A stretch of 64,000 nt of DNA from Bemisia tabaci. Taxonomy: Eukaryota > Arthropoda > Insecta > Hemiptera > Aleyrodidae. Positions within the stretch are counted from its first letter, which is position 1. Every line of letters starts with the position of its first letter. Location of the stretch: assembly GCF_918797505.1 (NCBI RefSeq), contig NC_092801.1:18165731-18229730 (forward strand). Direction: 5' to 3'. Positions 10,965 to 22,655 of this stretch are shown here, piece after piece. A model generated the notes under the pieces. It searched no databases and was not told where the DNA came from. It worked only from the letters and a program-made list of their open reading frames with translations. The translations under genes and the position numbers were made by a program.

Positions 10965-12644
10965 TGGGGGCTCATTCTTAACAAGTATCGTCCAGTTTGA
11001 TGTTGCGAAATCGCTCTCAATTTTGGGACGTTAAAATTCCGGACGCAGATGACAAATACCACTGAGTAGATAGGAATAGGTCAATTGGAGGAGTTAATAC
11101 GTCTAACTACTCCTGGAGTGAACACAGTTTTGTTTACTCGGTGGTTAATTCGTCTGCTACCAAAATTTTAACGTTCCGACGTGTGGCGGGTTACAGGACT
11201 TTTGGTCCAATTTTCAGACAAAAGAAGTTGCACAATCTTAGCAACATTGCAATGCTCGTGGTTCCTTTTTGCAAAATGCAATCCATATTGTTATTTTGCA
11301 AATTTACGATTTCGAGATGTGCACATTAAACGATTTCATAAATTATTAATCCATCAATTTTGATTCGATTCGATTGCCGATCGGTTCGAAAAATTTGATC
11401 AATTAAGCAATCGAAAAACTCTACTTTAAATGAGAGAAACAATAGCTTGATCTTGGCAGCATTCCTCGACGCTTAATGTTATGAAAAGCTCCTCAAAGAC
11501 GCTACGGCGACACATCGGAAAAGTAACTCTCTCACACCGATAAATCCCGGCAACTCAGAGGTCCCCCCCTTCCCTTCCCGAACAACAGAAGCGAAGAGAT
11601 GGAAAATCCGTGCACCTGACAATCTTAAATCCAAATCAGCCCGAATTGGGCCCTCTAATAGCTCAGAGAGCTTTCCTCCATCGACAAAACCTAGTCACCG
11701 CCTTACTGAGCAAAAACCGCATAACTACAATAGGAACCCGCGAGAACATCTGCGGTTTTTCCCGCGCGTTAGAGACGGATCGACGCGACGTAGCACCGTC
11801 TCCATCTGGAGGACAGAACCCGAACTTGACTTCTGCTCCGTCGCACAGTAGATCGGGCAATGTCAGAGGACAGACATTTAATTTTTGACAAAATCTGCTG
11901 CGAGCATCTTGCAAAATTCCGAGCAAAACGAAGATTCGTATCTCATGGAAAATGGTGGATACAAGAATCGTCGACACATGTCGATCGAGAAATGAAAACA
12001 CAATTCAATCAACATGGATTTTATCGACATTGTTTCATTCGAAAATTTAAATTTAAAATCTTTAAACAAAAATCACTTTTACGTCGGCATCGGTTCGATC
12101 GACGTCGGAAGGAATGGGTTGATCAAAGATTACAACAAATGTCCGATTTGTGTAATCTTTCTTCCCGTTTGTGACATCTGTCAGCCGCGTTGTCTCAACT
12201 CTCTAGGTAAAGGGACTCTAACTTCTCCTTGAAATGTTCAGATACTTCAGATTGACTTCCAAATAAAAGCTATCTCGAATTTCGGAAGAGAACCATTCTC
12301 GAACTGTCCAGAAAATTCGCGTTTCACCAAACGGAATTCAACAACATCCGAAACAGTGAATAGTTCGGAATAGTTCCGAACTTCGGAACTTTTGAGATTT
12401 TCTTGAATTTTTCCCGGCACTTTTGAAATTCCCGAAGTGTTCCGGATTTTTTTGCGTTTTCCGGAACTTTCTTGGAACTTTCGACGGTCGTGGAAATAGA
12501 AAAATTGGGGAATCAAGTTCCGAATCCCGGAACTTTTGACGGATATGGAATGGTAGCACTGGTCCGAAAGCACGCCGCGTTGTCTGAAATCTCTCCGTAA
12601 AGGAACTCTAGTATCAACGGAGTAATAAGATTTAAAAGTTCCCA
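10965..12644. other. No gene seen; U-family end and Ttccgg-rich patch
   Basis: A single family-U-like terminus (CGCACAGTAGATCGGG) lies near 11826. A patch at 12355-12545 is rich in TTCCGGAACTT words like the core of U1. Opposed frames of 92-132 residues between 11610 and 12645 overlap these repeats and show no domain. Confidence 0.4.
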
Positions 12645-13059
12645 CACTGAAAAAAAATTCTCGGCGTTTTTACCAAGGTCCGTTCGTACCTTTACCATCT
12701 CACTTTTTTTACCAATTATTGGTAATTTTACCAAGACAGACTGGTAAGCTTACCTAAACACCGGTATTTTTACTGTTTTTTTTTCAGGTAAGAATACCAC
12801 TTTTGTTGGTAATCAAGTCCCGGTAACTTTGCCATTTTATCTCGGTAATTCTACCACAGTCGATAAAAAATATTGGCGTTTTTACCGGGGTCCAGTAGAA
12901 TTTCCGAGAAAGTCAATAATTTTACCGAGATTCCTCGGTAAAATTACCAATTTCATAAATTGTAATTTCACCAAGAAAAAACTGGGATCAAAACAAACCC
13001 TGAATTCTTGGTAATTTTACCCTTTTCTTAGTAAATGCACCGAGATTTTTTTTTCAGTG
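12645..13059. mobile_element. MITE family C (copy C1)
   Basis: About 415 bp from CACTGAAAAAAAATTCTCGG to GAGATTTTTTTTTCAGTG. The interior is dominated by repeated GGTAATTTTACCAAG and its complement, giving many small hairpins. Immediate flanks (CA left, TA right) do not match. Related copies are C2 (13331-13562) and C3 (59804-60229). Confidence 0.8.
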
Positions 13060-13063
13060 TATA

Positions 13064-13329
13064 TGTCGATGTGCTTCGAGCAATGGAATCCGTTTGATGA
13101 TATGCGGCGAAAAATCGTATTAGAGAGAGGATGCCATGAAACCTGCCATGAATCGGCGTAATCAAACGATAAATTATCGCAGGCAGTAAAAGGCTCCCCC
13201 TCGCGCAGCATATATAGCGCCTTCGACATCTTGAAGATACTTCAAACGCTACACCGTTACACGCACAATCCGATGCGCAAGTTGCCTACACTGTGCCTGC
13301 TGGAGTGTGACACCATATTTTGAGGTGAG
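13064..13329 (-). repeat. Dispersed repeat H (copy H2)
   Basis: Inverted match to 4346-4613, including CATATTTTGAGGTGAGC at the far end. It lies between C1 and the truncated C2. Confidence 0.7.
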
Positions 13330-13330
13330 C

Positions 13331-13562
13331 TTCCCGGTAACTTAGCCGTTTTATCTCGGTAATTCTACCACAGTCGATAAAAAATATTGGCGTTTTTACC
13401 GGGGTCCAGTAACATTTCCGAGAAAGTCAATAATTTTACCGAGATTTCTCGGTAAAATTACCAATTCCATAAATGGTAATTTTACCAAGAAAAAACTGGG
13501 ATTAAATCAAACTCTGAATTTTACCCTTTTCTTAGTAAATACACCGAGATTTTTTTTCAGTG
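13331..13562. mobile_element. Truncated MITE family C (copy C2)
   Basis: Matches the right-hand ~230 bp of C1 (TTTTATCTCGGTAATTC, CAGTCGATAAAAAATATTGG) and keeps the TTTTTTTTCAGTG end. The left half is missing at the H2 junction. Confidence 0.75.
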
Positions 13563-14142
13563 CACTTTTTGTCCGACTTCACCATCGAATCGTACCATTG
13601 TGCGTCGTATCGGACTTGTTAAGTCCACGCCGGAGTGTATTCCGAAACTGGAACAATTTCAGGCCCCTCCCCTCCCTGTCCCTCGTATCTCCTCCCGGTT
13701 CCAGACGCGAGGGTGCTCGGCGAGGTTGCCATTCTTCCGATAAAATGTGTGGATCCTGGTCGGAATTCAGGGGCTTCGGGGTGAGATCTAGCAACGCGTA
13801 TGGTGCTCAGTCAGCTGGATAAAAGGGCCAACCCGGTGGAGTGGATTACGCGCCCCATAAAACAATCTTACATGCCAAAGCTCCGTGTAAAAAGCAGTCC
13901 CTGCGCGACCGGAACCGGAGGAATTTATCCCTGTCGGTGTGTCGATGAAAGTGCGGGCTCCCTCTAGCTTGATTTGGAACCGCTGATTTTACGATTTTCA
14001 GGTTTTCAGTCGACGTCGGTTGCTGATTTTCGAAAGTCGCGAATGGGTCATTTGCGCCATCTTACAATCGTGTTTTGATGCTTGATTCTTGTAAATTAAC
14101 TGAAAATAATAGGATCTGTCCAAACAGCAACTCTCTACGTTC
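13563..14142. other. Single-copy-looking DNA, no gene seen
   Basis: GC-richer to 13840, then AT-rich. Two overlapping ~70-residue frames on opposite strands at 13579-13822 have no supporting features. Confidence 0.4.
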
Positions 14143-14144
14143 AA

Positions 14145-14505
14145 CAAGGAGAAAACAACTTCGTGCGTGGGACCCGATGTTTAGGTCATATTGATCTCTG
14201 AAGTTTTCGGATTTAGCATCCGAACACGTATGGTCCAGCTGCTAAGGTTTGGATCACACATCTAAAACTTCAATTCTTACATCTGAAGTACTGCGGTTTT
14301 CACATCCGAAAAACTTCGGTTCTCACATCCGAAAAACTTCGGTTCTCACATCTGAAGTACTTCAGATGTTAGAACTGAAGTTTCAGATGTGTGATCCGAA
14401 CCTCGATAGCTAGACCTTAAGTGTTCAGATGCTCAATCTGAAAACTTCAGAGATCCATATGACCTAAACTTTGGGTCCCACGCACGAGGTTTTTTTTTCT
14501 CCGTG
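14145..14505. mobile_element. MITE family B (copy B2), AA duplication
   Basis: Runs from CAAGGAGAAAACAACTTCG (second base of the terminal C-A-C changed) to TTTTTTTTTCTCCGTG, with the same ladder of CACATCCGAAAAACTTCGG words as B1, here twice in tandem. AA is on both sides (14143-14144 and 14506-14507). Confidence 0.85.
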
Positions 14506-14516
14506 AATATTAGCTG

Positions 14517-14735
14517 TGAGATATCGCGCTTTAAAAAATTCGGTTTATGACGTCATCCACCGTGGCAGTGACACCCTTGGTTTCTTCCACCTTGCTTTCA
14601 TTTGTCAAAGATATACGATTACTCAACGTGAAACTCGGATGGGAGCATGGTGGAAGAAACCAAGGGTGTCATTTCCTCGGTTGATGACGTCATTAACTGA
14701 ATTTTTCAAAGCGCAATATCTCGGTTAATGTTGCG
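14517..14735. repeat. Inverted repeat of ~220 bp
   Basis: GAGATATCGCGCTTTAAAAAATTC at the left (first part GAGATATCGCGC) pairs with GAATTTTTCAAAGCGC and AATATCTCG at the right. The inner arms share TGACGTCAT and CACCCTTGGTTTCTTCCACC with its complement. No coding frame. Probably another MITE family; only one copy is in the window. Confidence 0.65.
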
Positions 14736-15770
14736 AACGTAGAAAGTTGCCGTTTTTTACGCAGATAGTGAATTTAGGAGTGCATTTCAGAGTTTGCCGA
14801 AGCGCTCATCGTGATTTTTGAGACATTATCTGGAAGGAACAACTCTCATTTTTGCTCCAGCAGAATTTTGCAACAGGCCCATTGCCGATACAATAAAGTT
14901 AGTGTCTATCCATTTTGACAAAAATCACTCCGCCGAAAAATCGAAGCTCTTGGAGTCTCTTGGTTCTGAGGCGCATTTTACGCAAGGCACCCCATTTTAG
15001 TCCCTGCATCGGACCCGGTATGCCAGGTCCTCTAAGCGCAACGGTAGATAAGAGAAATTACTCGAAACAATAACCGGTAAATTGACCCCGCCAGTCGTGT
15101 CATCCTCAACCGCGTGTGCACATGACCTATCGCTCGGCATGGGCGAAAACACCGAAGACACGGTTGAGACGCGGAAGGGTCCAACAGCGGTGCACAGGCA
15201 CAAAGGGAATAAAGGGGGCCAGGGATGGACCAGCGAGAGATAACGAGCCAAAAATTACAAGGGGATAAGGGTGATAGGCGAGGTGACCGGGGGGGGGGGG
15301 GTGAGTATCCCGAAAGACGGTCATGGACCCGGTACTTATGTTGCCTGCCCCCACGAAGGGCGGGTGGCGAGGGGAGGGGGCTTGGGCTGAGTGGAGGGGG
15401 GGGGGGGGGGGTTCGGACACGGCTTCGCGTGTACGACGGAACCGGACCTTTTGTGCGAATAATTAATTATCTCGTTTGATGCCATCTGCAGTGTTTTCCA
15501 CACAATCCGCCCTCTAAGCGGCTGTCGCTAAGCCCTTTCTTGGGCGTTTTATTTCCCCGAAACTGTAATCATATTCGTGTGCCGTGCCCTTTTCGGCGGT
15601 GCCCGCACCCTTGACACACCGACTCGGGTTTGGATTGGTGCGGTTGTGCGTCATGAAACTCGACGGGCGCTGCACGGTGATATCTCCAGCGATGGCGATC
15701 GAGCCGAACCTCCACGCTGAATGTGGGAGATGAATGTGGCTTGAATGTGGAAGTCATCGGATGCCTGAAT
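14736..15770. other. No gene; G-homopolymer region
   Basis: Contains long G runs at 15289-15301 and around 15395-15410 in a GC-rich patch (15080-15440). Frames there on both strands are GC-skew artefacts (Pro- or Gly-rich). The 15500-15750 stretch appears unique. Confidence 0.45.
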
Positions 15771-15945
15771 GGAGATGTTGCATGTGTGAGGAATTTGCGA
15801 TTTGACTACGGATTCTTATGTAAAAGTTTGCGAGGAACACGATGGTGCCACTGGTGCCACTGATTTTCTCGGAAATCAACTCCCAAGCTCTAAAAAAGCT
15901 CTCAAATTGAGGCCAAAATGGAGGGGATATCCCACGCTGAAAATT
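15771..15945. mobile_element. Half-copy of family E (E3)
   Basis: Matches the left arm of E1 from GGAGATGTTGCATGTGTG to GGAGGGGATATCCCACGCT; the second arm is absent. It carries a small duplication of GGTGCCACT. Confidence 0.7.
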
Positions 15946-16293
15946 TGAGTTGAAATTCCAATTCCTCATCAAGGAATGACACCTGGTACGAAGTTTCATA
16001 AAAATAGGCAAAACAGGAGCCGCATTTCTTAGGATCAATAGAACTCTATTCACTTCTAAACGATACGACTCCATTCACAAACGTTAGTGCGCCTTCAATC
16101 TCGTCTGATACTGTGCAATACTTCTGTGGCGGAATAGTTGCTCGGAGCGCCTTTCAACAATGTCACCTCGATTTAATGGTAGGACATCAAAATAACCGCT
16201 GGACTCAGTCGCTAGCACGTGCGCAGTTACACATTGTTTCATCACTGAAGGATCATGCCTCAATTTGCGACGTTGCCAGTTTTTCACTACCTA
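15946..16293. other. No recognisable feature
   Basis: Unique-looking sequence. The frames at 15754-16074 and 16084-16322 have no domain signature. Confidence 0.4.
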
Positions 16294-16520
16294 CACTGGA
16301 AAAAAAAACACATTGGATCTAGAGTCCAGACTCTTGAAAACAATGACAAGAAAAAATACTCTTGTTTCAATCAGATTTAAGCTTAAATCAAAAGGAAATC
16401 CGCTCAAATTAAGAGGCTTGGTTCTTGATTGACGCTTAAATCTGATGGAATCAAGAGTATTTTTTCCTGTCGATGTTTTTAAGAGTCTAGACTCTACATC
16501 CAATGTGTTTTTTTCCAGTG
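16294..16520. mobile_element. MITE family A (copy A4)
   Basis: Complete 227 bp copy, CACTGGAAAAAAAAACACA to TTTTTTTCCAGTG. The flanking pairs differ (TA left, AG right), unlike most copies. It is followed directly by GGTTGCCATGTTTTCAG, related to the middle of E2. Confidence 0.86.
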
Positions 16521-17168
16521 AGGGTTGCCATGTTTTCAGTTTTGGAGTTCCCGAATAAAGTGGCAGTCCTGTCAATATTACGGCAGTATTACTGTGTATT
16601 CTCAATTTACAACGCTCTGTTACCTTAACTTTCAACGTTAAAATCGCCCTACCTCGTATCGTTTTTATGCTTTATCGTCTCGTAAGACGTGTATGAGGGA
16701 TCTTCTCGTCCAATTTCAAAACCGTAGTTTCTCGGTTATGATTTTTTGCCGAGAATTATATAGTACGCCAAGTGGGATTAGTACGTGACATGAAGCTGCT
16801 GCGAATTTCAGGGACGGCTTATCAAGGGGACAGGAGAGGGGCGAGGCACTAGGCAAGAGGGGCGGCAGGAGGAGGGGGGGTTTGCTTCTTATATTGCAAA
16901 AGGACGGGAGCAAAAAAATTAAATCAACGAGCGTTGTAGCACTTCAAGTGCAGCTCACTCGGAGAGACATGTCAAGCAGTGTCAGTGTCTCCTCTCTTGC
17001 TGAAAAAGAGGAGAGAAAAATTACATCAGCATGCTCATGTTGATACATGAAGATTAGGGCTGACCCTGTTAGAGACCGAAATCTTGTTTAGGATGACGCA
17101 CAAAAATCCGAGATAGAATGGATAGAAATTATACTTTATTCTTATCTCTTCGGGTTTGTAAAGTTATA
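16521..17168. other. No gene seen
   Basis: The first ~60 bp resemble the centre of family E (TTTTGGAGTTCCCGAATAAAG, part). The rest is unique, with a purine-rich stretch at 16820-16900. Confidence 0.4.
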
Positions 17169-17394
17169 CACTGGAAAAAAAACACATCGGATCTAGAGTC
17201 CAGACTCTTAAAAATATCGACAAGAAAAAGTACTCTTGATTCAATCAGAATCTAGCTTAAATCAAGAACCAGCCTCTTAATTTAAGCGAATTCCGTTTTG
17301 ATTCAATCAAAAATCCGATCGAATCAAGAGTATGTTTTCTTGTCAATGTTTTCAAGAGTCTGGACTCTAGATACAATGTGTTTTTTTTCCAGTG
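17169..17394. mobile_element. MITE family A (copy A5), TA duplication
   Basis: CACTGGAAAAAAAACACATC to TTTTTTTTCCAGTG with the AATCTAGCTTAAATC arm variant. TA on both sides (17167-17168 and 17395-17396). Confidence 0.88.
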
Positions 17395-17422
17395 TAGAGA
17401 TTTTATTTTTATTAACTTATGT

Positions 17423-17690
17423 AAAGTACACCGTCACCATCCGGTCAAAGTATCACAAGCGTCGTGCGATTAAAAATTTTCCCGCCATTTAATTTTTTTA
17501 CAGGGAAATTTTTCAACGGAGCTGTTGGAAAATTTTGCTGAATTTTCTTTGTCCTGCCGATAAGATTCGGTTACATTTTCATACTGATTCAACCAACAAT
17601 TTCTCTGTGAAAAATTAAAACGGTGGCGGAAATTTTGAAGTGTCCCATGGCACCTGTGATACTTTTGCCGGAGGTGACGATTTGTATGTT
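17423..17690. mobile_element. Foldback element, family N (copy N2)
   Basis: Arms share CAAAGTATCACAAGCG... with the complement GGTGATACTTTTGCCGG; inside are TTTCCCGCCATT and GATTCAACCAACAATTTCTC as in N1. The outermost N1 arms are not present, so it is shorter or truncated. Confidence 0.65.
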
Positions 17691-19258
17691 ATCTTTAGTA
17701 TTTAGAATTTCAAAAGTTTTTACAGATTAGAAATCTAAAAATTACAAAAATGCTAACAATGGCTTTGTACCTAAAAATAGATATACCCGTCACTAAAAGA
17801 TACTAAAAATTGAACTTATTCGTTGATAATGAGGGATCGTAACTTCTTTGCCGCAGACAGAAATAGAAACATGGCTGAAATGTATTCTTCCCTCGTATTA
17901 TCTTCTTGTTTTTGGCATATCTCTGTAAAATAAGTTCCTGACGTCATTATACAAAAGGCAGTTGAATAGTATATGTTCTAAATTTTTTAACCGCTGCATA
18001 TCATTAGAGATCTTTCTCAAAATATTTTCAAAACCATGTTTACGTTCTAAAAAAAAGTAGAATAGCAACATTGTTTAAACGGAAATTCGATCATTATTTT
18101 GCTTGTCAGAAATAGAGATAACAATAAATTCAACTTTGATTGCATTAGCATACCTGCTAAAAGAATTACTCGCTTTAATCTGTGAAAATGAATATTTATC
18201 AGACTACGGCCATTATCCCTATTACTCTCATTAGAGGCGGCGGTCGCTTCACTCCCCTTTTTGTCAGCGAACAAACCCGTCGCGGTTATTTTGGAATCGC
18301 TCGTAGGATAGAAAGCACTATACACTTTTAAAGAACTTCCTACGAGAGTTTTAGTCAAATATTCGGGCGAGGATGGGTTTCAGGGCATTCCGTCAACGAT
18401 TTTTTGTCCGCACACCTGTTTTGTCCAATAGTTTACGTCCACGCGTGAAATAAGCAACAGTGACTTGGTCCAAGTGTCATATTTTAGTCCGCATGTAAAA
18501 TTATATTGACAATTATGAAATGAGAAAATTGAGAGGGACGGAAGAGTTGCTATGGTAACTCATTTTTTAAATGAAATGTTATTTCTTTCTTTTGATCAAT
18601 CTTTTTAAATTGTCATGGGTGAATATTTGATGTTATTTCCATCCTTGTAATTTTCGATGAAAAATAAACCTTGTAAATACTTTTTTTTATGAAAATATTA
18701 CTTTATTTTAAAAACATTTACATTTTTAAAACGCGGCAAATATTTGTAAAACCTTTTCTAAGCGATGGCATCGATATTAAAGTCAATGAGCAGTAGTTGT
18801 GTCGAAAGAAACTGTGCACAAATGAATAAAAGAGGGAAAAAACCGAGAAGCACGCAATCTTCGGTTTTAGCCCATTTGTACATTGATCTTTCAGAGTCAA
18901 ATACGTCCTATTTTGAGCGTTTGGTTGCGCTCACACCACGCTGCAGCACAGTAAAAGCACATAACATAAAAGAAAAAATTAATGTGCTTTGAAAATCATT
19001 AAATACGACAAGGAAACACCTTAATAGTTACAAAATTTGAATTTTCCTTTCATAAATATATATTATTTTTATCAATTTAAATTAAAGTAATCCATGCAGG
19101 ACGAGATGTTGGAGTTTTTTTTAGCCAACGTGCGTAAAAATCGGTTTTGTGTAATCCATGCAGAGTGTGCAAACATACAAAAGTCATGAGTAGAAAAACG
19201 CTGACTCCGCAAGTTCAAAAAATAGGCCCTAGCATAAAGCGGAGTGATGCGACATGCT
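17691..19258. other. AT-rich DNA, no supported gene
   Basis: No repeat family of the window was recognised here. The 103-residue minus frame at 18047-18358 and the 75-residue plus frame at 18765-18992 have no recognisable domain and no splice context that I could support. Confidence 0.4.
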
Positions 19259-19372
19259 GCCTGCACGGAACGCGCACTGGCGCCTACAAACCTAAGCAGA
19301 TACTTCACGCATTGCGCAATGCTTGAGGTATCCCTTAGGTTTGTAGGCGCCAATGCGCGTTCCGTGCTGGCT
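19259..19372. repeat. Long hairpin, family V (V1)
   Basis: Near-perfect palindrome: CACGGAACGCGCACTGGCG, CCTACAAACCTAAG and ATACTTCACGCATTGCG are mirrored by GGTTTGTAGGCGCCAATGCG and GCGTTCCGTG. The loop is almost nil. The same hairpin is at 44373-44467, and half-forms lie near 35211 and 37910-38020. Confidence 0.8.
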
Positions 19373-19594
19373 GGCTGGCTGCGCCGCAGCGTGCCACGTG
19401 CCACGTGCCATGGCGCTTCACCATTTCACAATAGAGGTGTTGTACAGTATTTTACGAAATTAAAGACACTCCAACATACCAACAATAAGAATGACAGGCA
19501 TCCTTTAAGAGTACGGAACTTTCCTTGCAAATAAGTCGAGATAAGAGAGATAAAGGAACATTCTTGAGTATGCCGTCAAGAAGATTTTATTTTG

Positions 19595-20222
19595 AATAAA
19601 AAAAAGTCGCTTGAATCTTGAGTCCAGACACTTGAAAAAATGTGACAAGAAAAAATACTCTTAATTAAATCAGTCTTTTGCTTGAGTTAAAAGGAAATCC
19701 GCTAAAATTAAGAACCATGGCTCTCAATTCAATCAAAAATTCGATTGCATCAAGAGTATATTTTCTTGTCAATTTTTTTAAGAGACTGGACTCTAGATCC
19801 AAGTAGAGTACCTGTATAGCGAGAGTATGGACAGATGTGAAACTCCGAAAATCCATCAGGCCTTCACCGATGCTTCTGCGAATAAAGTTAGGGGCCAGAA
19901 ATGCAGCCAACCTATGAATTTCAATTATCCAGAACGATTTACTAATACTATTGTACGAACCGTCGTTTATTAAGCACGTGTTTGACTCAGTTTTTGCATA
20001 AATTTACTCAATTTTGCGGAAGAACGCTCATTTCTGTACATTCTTGGCCATCTTGGTTAGAATTGGAACCTGCAGAATCTGCAGAGCGGCAGTGAAATTT
20101 TGTGCGTTAGAAGTTGGTTAGAAGGGTGGCTGCACTTTTGGGCCCTAAACCCTCCATGAAGCGATCTGTCCATACTCTCGCTATTCAGGTACTCTAGATC
20201 CAAGATACTTTTTTTTCCAGTG
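19595..20222. mobile_element. Old MITE family A (copy A6) split by T1
   Basis: The left terminus is decayed (no CACTGG), but the arms GAGTCCAGACACTTG, GACAAGAAAAAATACTC and AGAGACTGGACTCTAGATCC are clear. The last few bases, ending TTTTTTTTCCAGTG, appear only after the T1 insertion. Divergence is higher than in other A copies. Confidence 0.75.
19804..20196. mobile_element. TAGAGT-ended element T1 with 8 bp duplication
   Basis: Ends are TAGAGTACCTGTATAGCGAG and, complementary, CTCGCTATTCAGGTACTCTA; the inverted match extends through GAGTATGGACAGAT. GATCCAAG flanks both sides (19796-19803 and 20197-20204). It has no transposase frame. The 8 bp duplication places it with hAT-like elements by inference. 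Confidence 0.88.
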
Positions 20223-21575
20223 TAGAGTATTTTCGCGGCAAAAGCTGCAAATCGAGTCAAGTCGTTTCCGAACTAAACGACTCAATTCTTTCGGGAGCAC
20301 GGTGCCCCCGGATTTGAGTCCATGCATCACGGTTCATTACGCCCCAAGTTCAGCATCGAAAGGCGGCGCGGTGAATTTTAAACGGGGGTAAATATTTCAG
20401 AGCCATCGCCGGCGAATAAGAGGCTGAGCCGCCCGGAAAACTGAAGGCTTCAATAACTTTCGCGCCCAGAGCACGGAGCCCGGGAAATCGCTGTATACGC
20501 CGCAATAATAAAATATCTTTTGTGTGAGGAATCACAATCGGGATGAGCGCCGAGGGCGCACCGACGGCGCACTTGGTTAACTCCTTCCTGCCTCGCTGTG
20601 AAAAAACGACGTGTGAGCGTTTCGGCGTTGCCGGATTTCCCGGAGTAAAGCGTGATTTTCGCCGAAAAGTAAGAAACGAACTCGATAAAAGAGTGGACGG
20701 TTTCCTAGCCTCGGATCGCAAGACTCCCAGCGTTTCTTTGGATGAGAACGAATTTGACCATATTTCGCAGAAAGAAACCAAGCCACATCAGCTATCGCCA
20801 AATTTGACTAGTCAATTTGATTTTTTTCGCAAGAGAAAGTTTGCACGGGTTCCTCTGAAAACTTTAAGGACCTTGCTTTGTACTGCACAGAAAATACACT
20901 GTAATTTGCTCAAAAAGCTGCCCAACAATTTTCATCGTAAAAATTAAATTGCCCGATTAAATTTGACAATAGCCTATGTGGCTTCGTTCCTTTCTGCTTC
21001 GTGCGGTCCAATTGGACTTCACTTTGCAATCAGGAACTGAAATTTCAGGCTCATCTGTAAAAACACCTATGTGCATACGGAAACTAATCATTCACACATT
21101 GCTTCTAAACTGAGGTAGAAATTGTAGTTCCTAATTGCAAAATGCGTTCCAATTACTCTTAGTAATCGGATAAGTAGGCGAGGAAGAAGGCAATTGAAAA
21201 AGATAATGAGGAGTAAGAAGAAGAATAAGAATAAGAATAAGAAGAAGAGAAACAATAGGAGGAAGTGAGAGAAAAACAGACATGCGAAGTAGATGAAGAG
21301 GGATAGAAGGAGAAAAAGAGGAAGGATAAGAAGGGAGTGAAAAAGAATAAAGATTACGAAGGAATAGAAGAAACATACTGTTAAAACTCCTTAGCCATAG
21401 CACATGGTTTTCCCCCCAAATTCTGCATTTGGGTATGACATTCTTTATTTGTTGGGTCAAACATGAAAAGTCCAGTTTTAACAACTTAAAAAGTGAATCC
21501 AAGCAGATTTTATGAGGGAAACATTTTCATTTTACCGAAGTATAAACTAAATTTGCATTTTTTGTTTTGTTTCAG
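20223..21575. other. GC-richer unique block, then purine tract
   Basis: 20270-20720 is comparatively GC-rich and free of recognisable repeats; frames on both strands there have no domain match. 21185-21370 is a purine-rich low-complexity tract (GAAGAAGAATAAGAATAAG). Confidence 0.45.
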
Positions 21576-21626
21576 GTGGGTACTTTTTCATTCCAAACTG
21601 ATCTACTCGCATGTGTACCGAAGCAC
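21576..21626 (+). other. Candidate 51 bp exon
   Basis: Preceded by a strong acceptor (TTTTGTTTCAG at 21565-21575) and followed by a consensus donor (GTGAGT at 21627-21632). Two of three frames are open; frame 2 reads WVLFHSKLIYSHVYRS and frame 1 VGTFSFQTDLLACVPKH. It lies outside any repeat recognised here. It could be a small coding or untranslated exon of a host gene with long introns, or chance. Confidence 0.3.
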
Positions 21627-22655
21627 GTGAGTATTTTATCCGTCAAATCAGTCTCAAAATTGACGATTTATAAATGTAAAAACAAAAAAAAATGTTACCG
21701 TCCACCTAAGAAAATATCTTCCTCTGGCAAAAATCAAATCTCGTAATTTTCAGTATAGCTATTTTTGTTTATTTGGTCAGAAAATTGGATTTTGAAATTT
21801 CTTTGAGAATTGAAAATTGCTTTTCCCAGAATCTACGTATTTTGAACTGCAAATATTAACCCACCATAGCCTCGGTTTCATTAGACAGTTTTTGGCTTAT
21901 TCCTGCCCCCAAAGTGTTTGTTGGACATTTTCTAGGTTCAAACGTAATTTAGGTACTCAATTTTGATTTTTTGTGGACCAAAGTATTTACTTTCGAGCAT
22001 TGGAGCATATTGCCCTATTTATCCACGATAAACCCGTAAAAGCGGAAATCTCGTTGCAGTGTTTCGAAACCGCCGTTTCCATTTTATTTGATTCGTCCAT
22101 TGAAAAATGGACGAATACTATCTAACAACATTTTCGCCAGAAGAATAAAAGTTAGGGGAATTTTCAAGAATTAGCGTAGAGTAATTTTCTATTCGGAGAC
22201 TAAAATACGACAAAAAGTCTGCAGCATCGCAAGTTGGGATCACATTTTTGCAATTTCACCGACGACGTATGTTTCTCATGATCCCACTCCAAAATCTTCA
22301 CTCCTTACAGAGTCAAAGGAAACGGGGATTTTCTAATCCACACGGTGAAACTAAAACCATCCGTAGGTTCGAACGAGTTATCACAGGGAGAGAGCACGCC
22401 GGGAGTTATTAGTGAGAGAGCTTTTACAAAAATGTTTGATGAAAATAATTTTCCTTTCATTTCTTACGCCATACTCATACATACATGTGAAAAACAGGGA
22501 GTACAAGCGCGCGGCTCAGAAGGATTTAAATGTTTGTTGAGGCTAAAAGGATTGGCTTCTGCATCCTGAAGTTGTGAGGATAAAAGGAAGATGGGATTTC
22601 GCCGTTGCTAATTTGTCGCAGAAAATCCTAGTTTCCACGAGGCCGTACTTCAATA
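21627..22655. other. AT-rich, intron-like DNA
   Basis: No repeat family recognised. The 74-residue frame at 22345-22569 has no domain signature. Confidence 0.4.
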
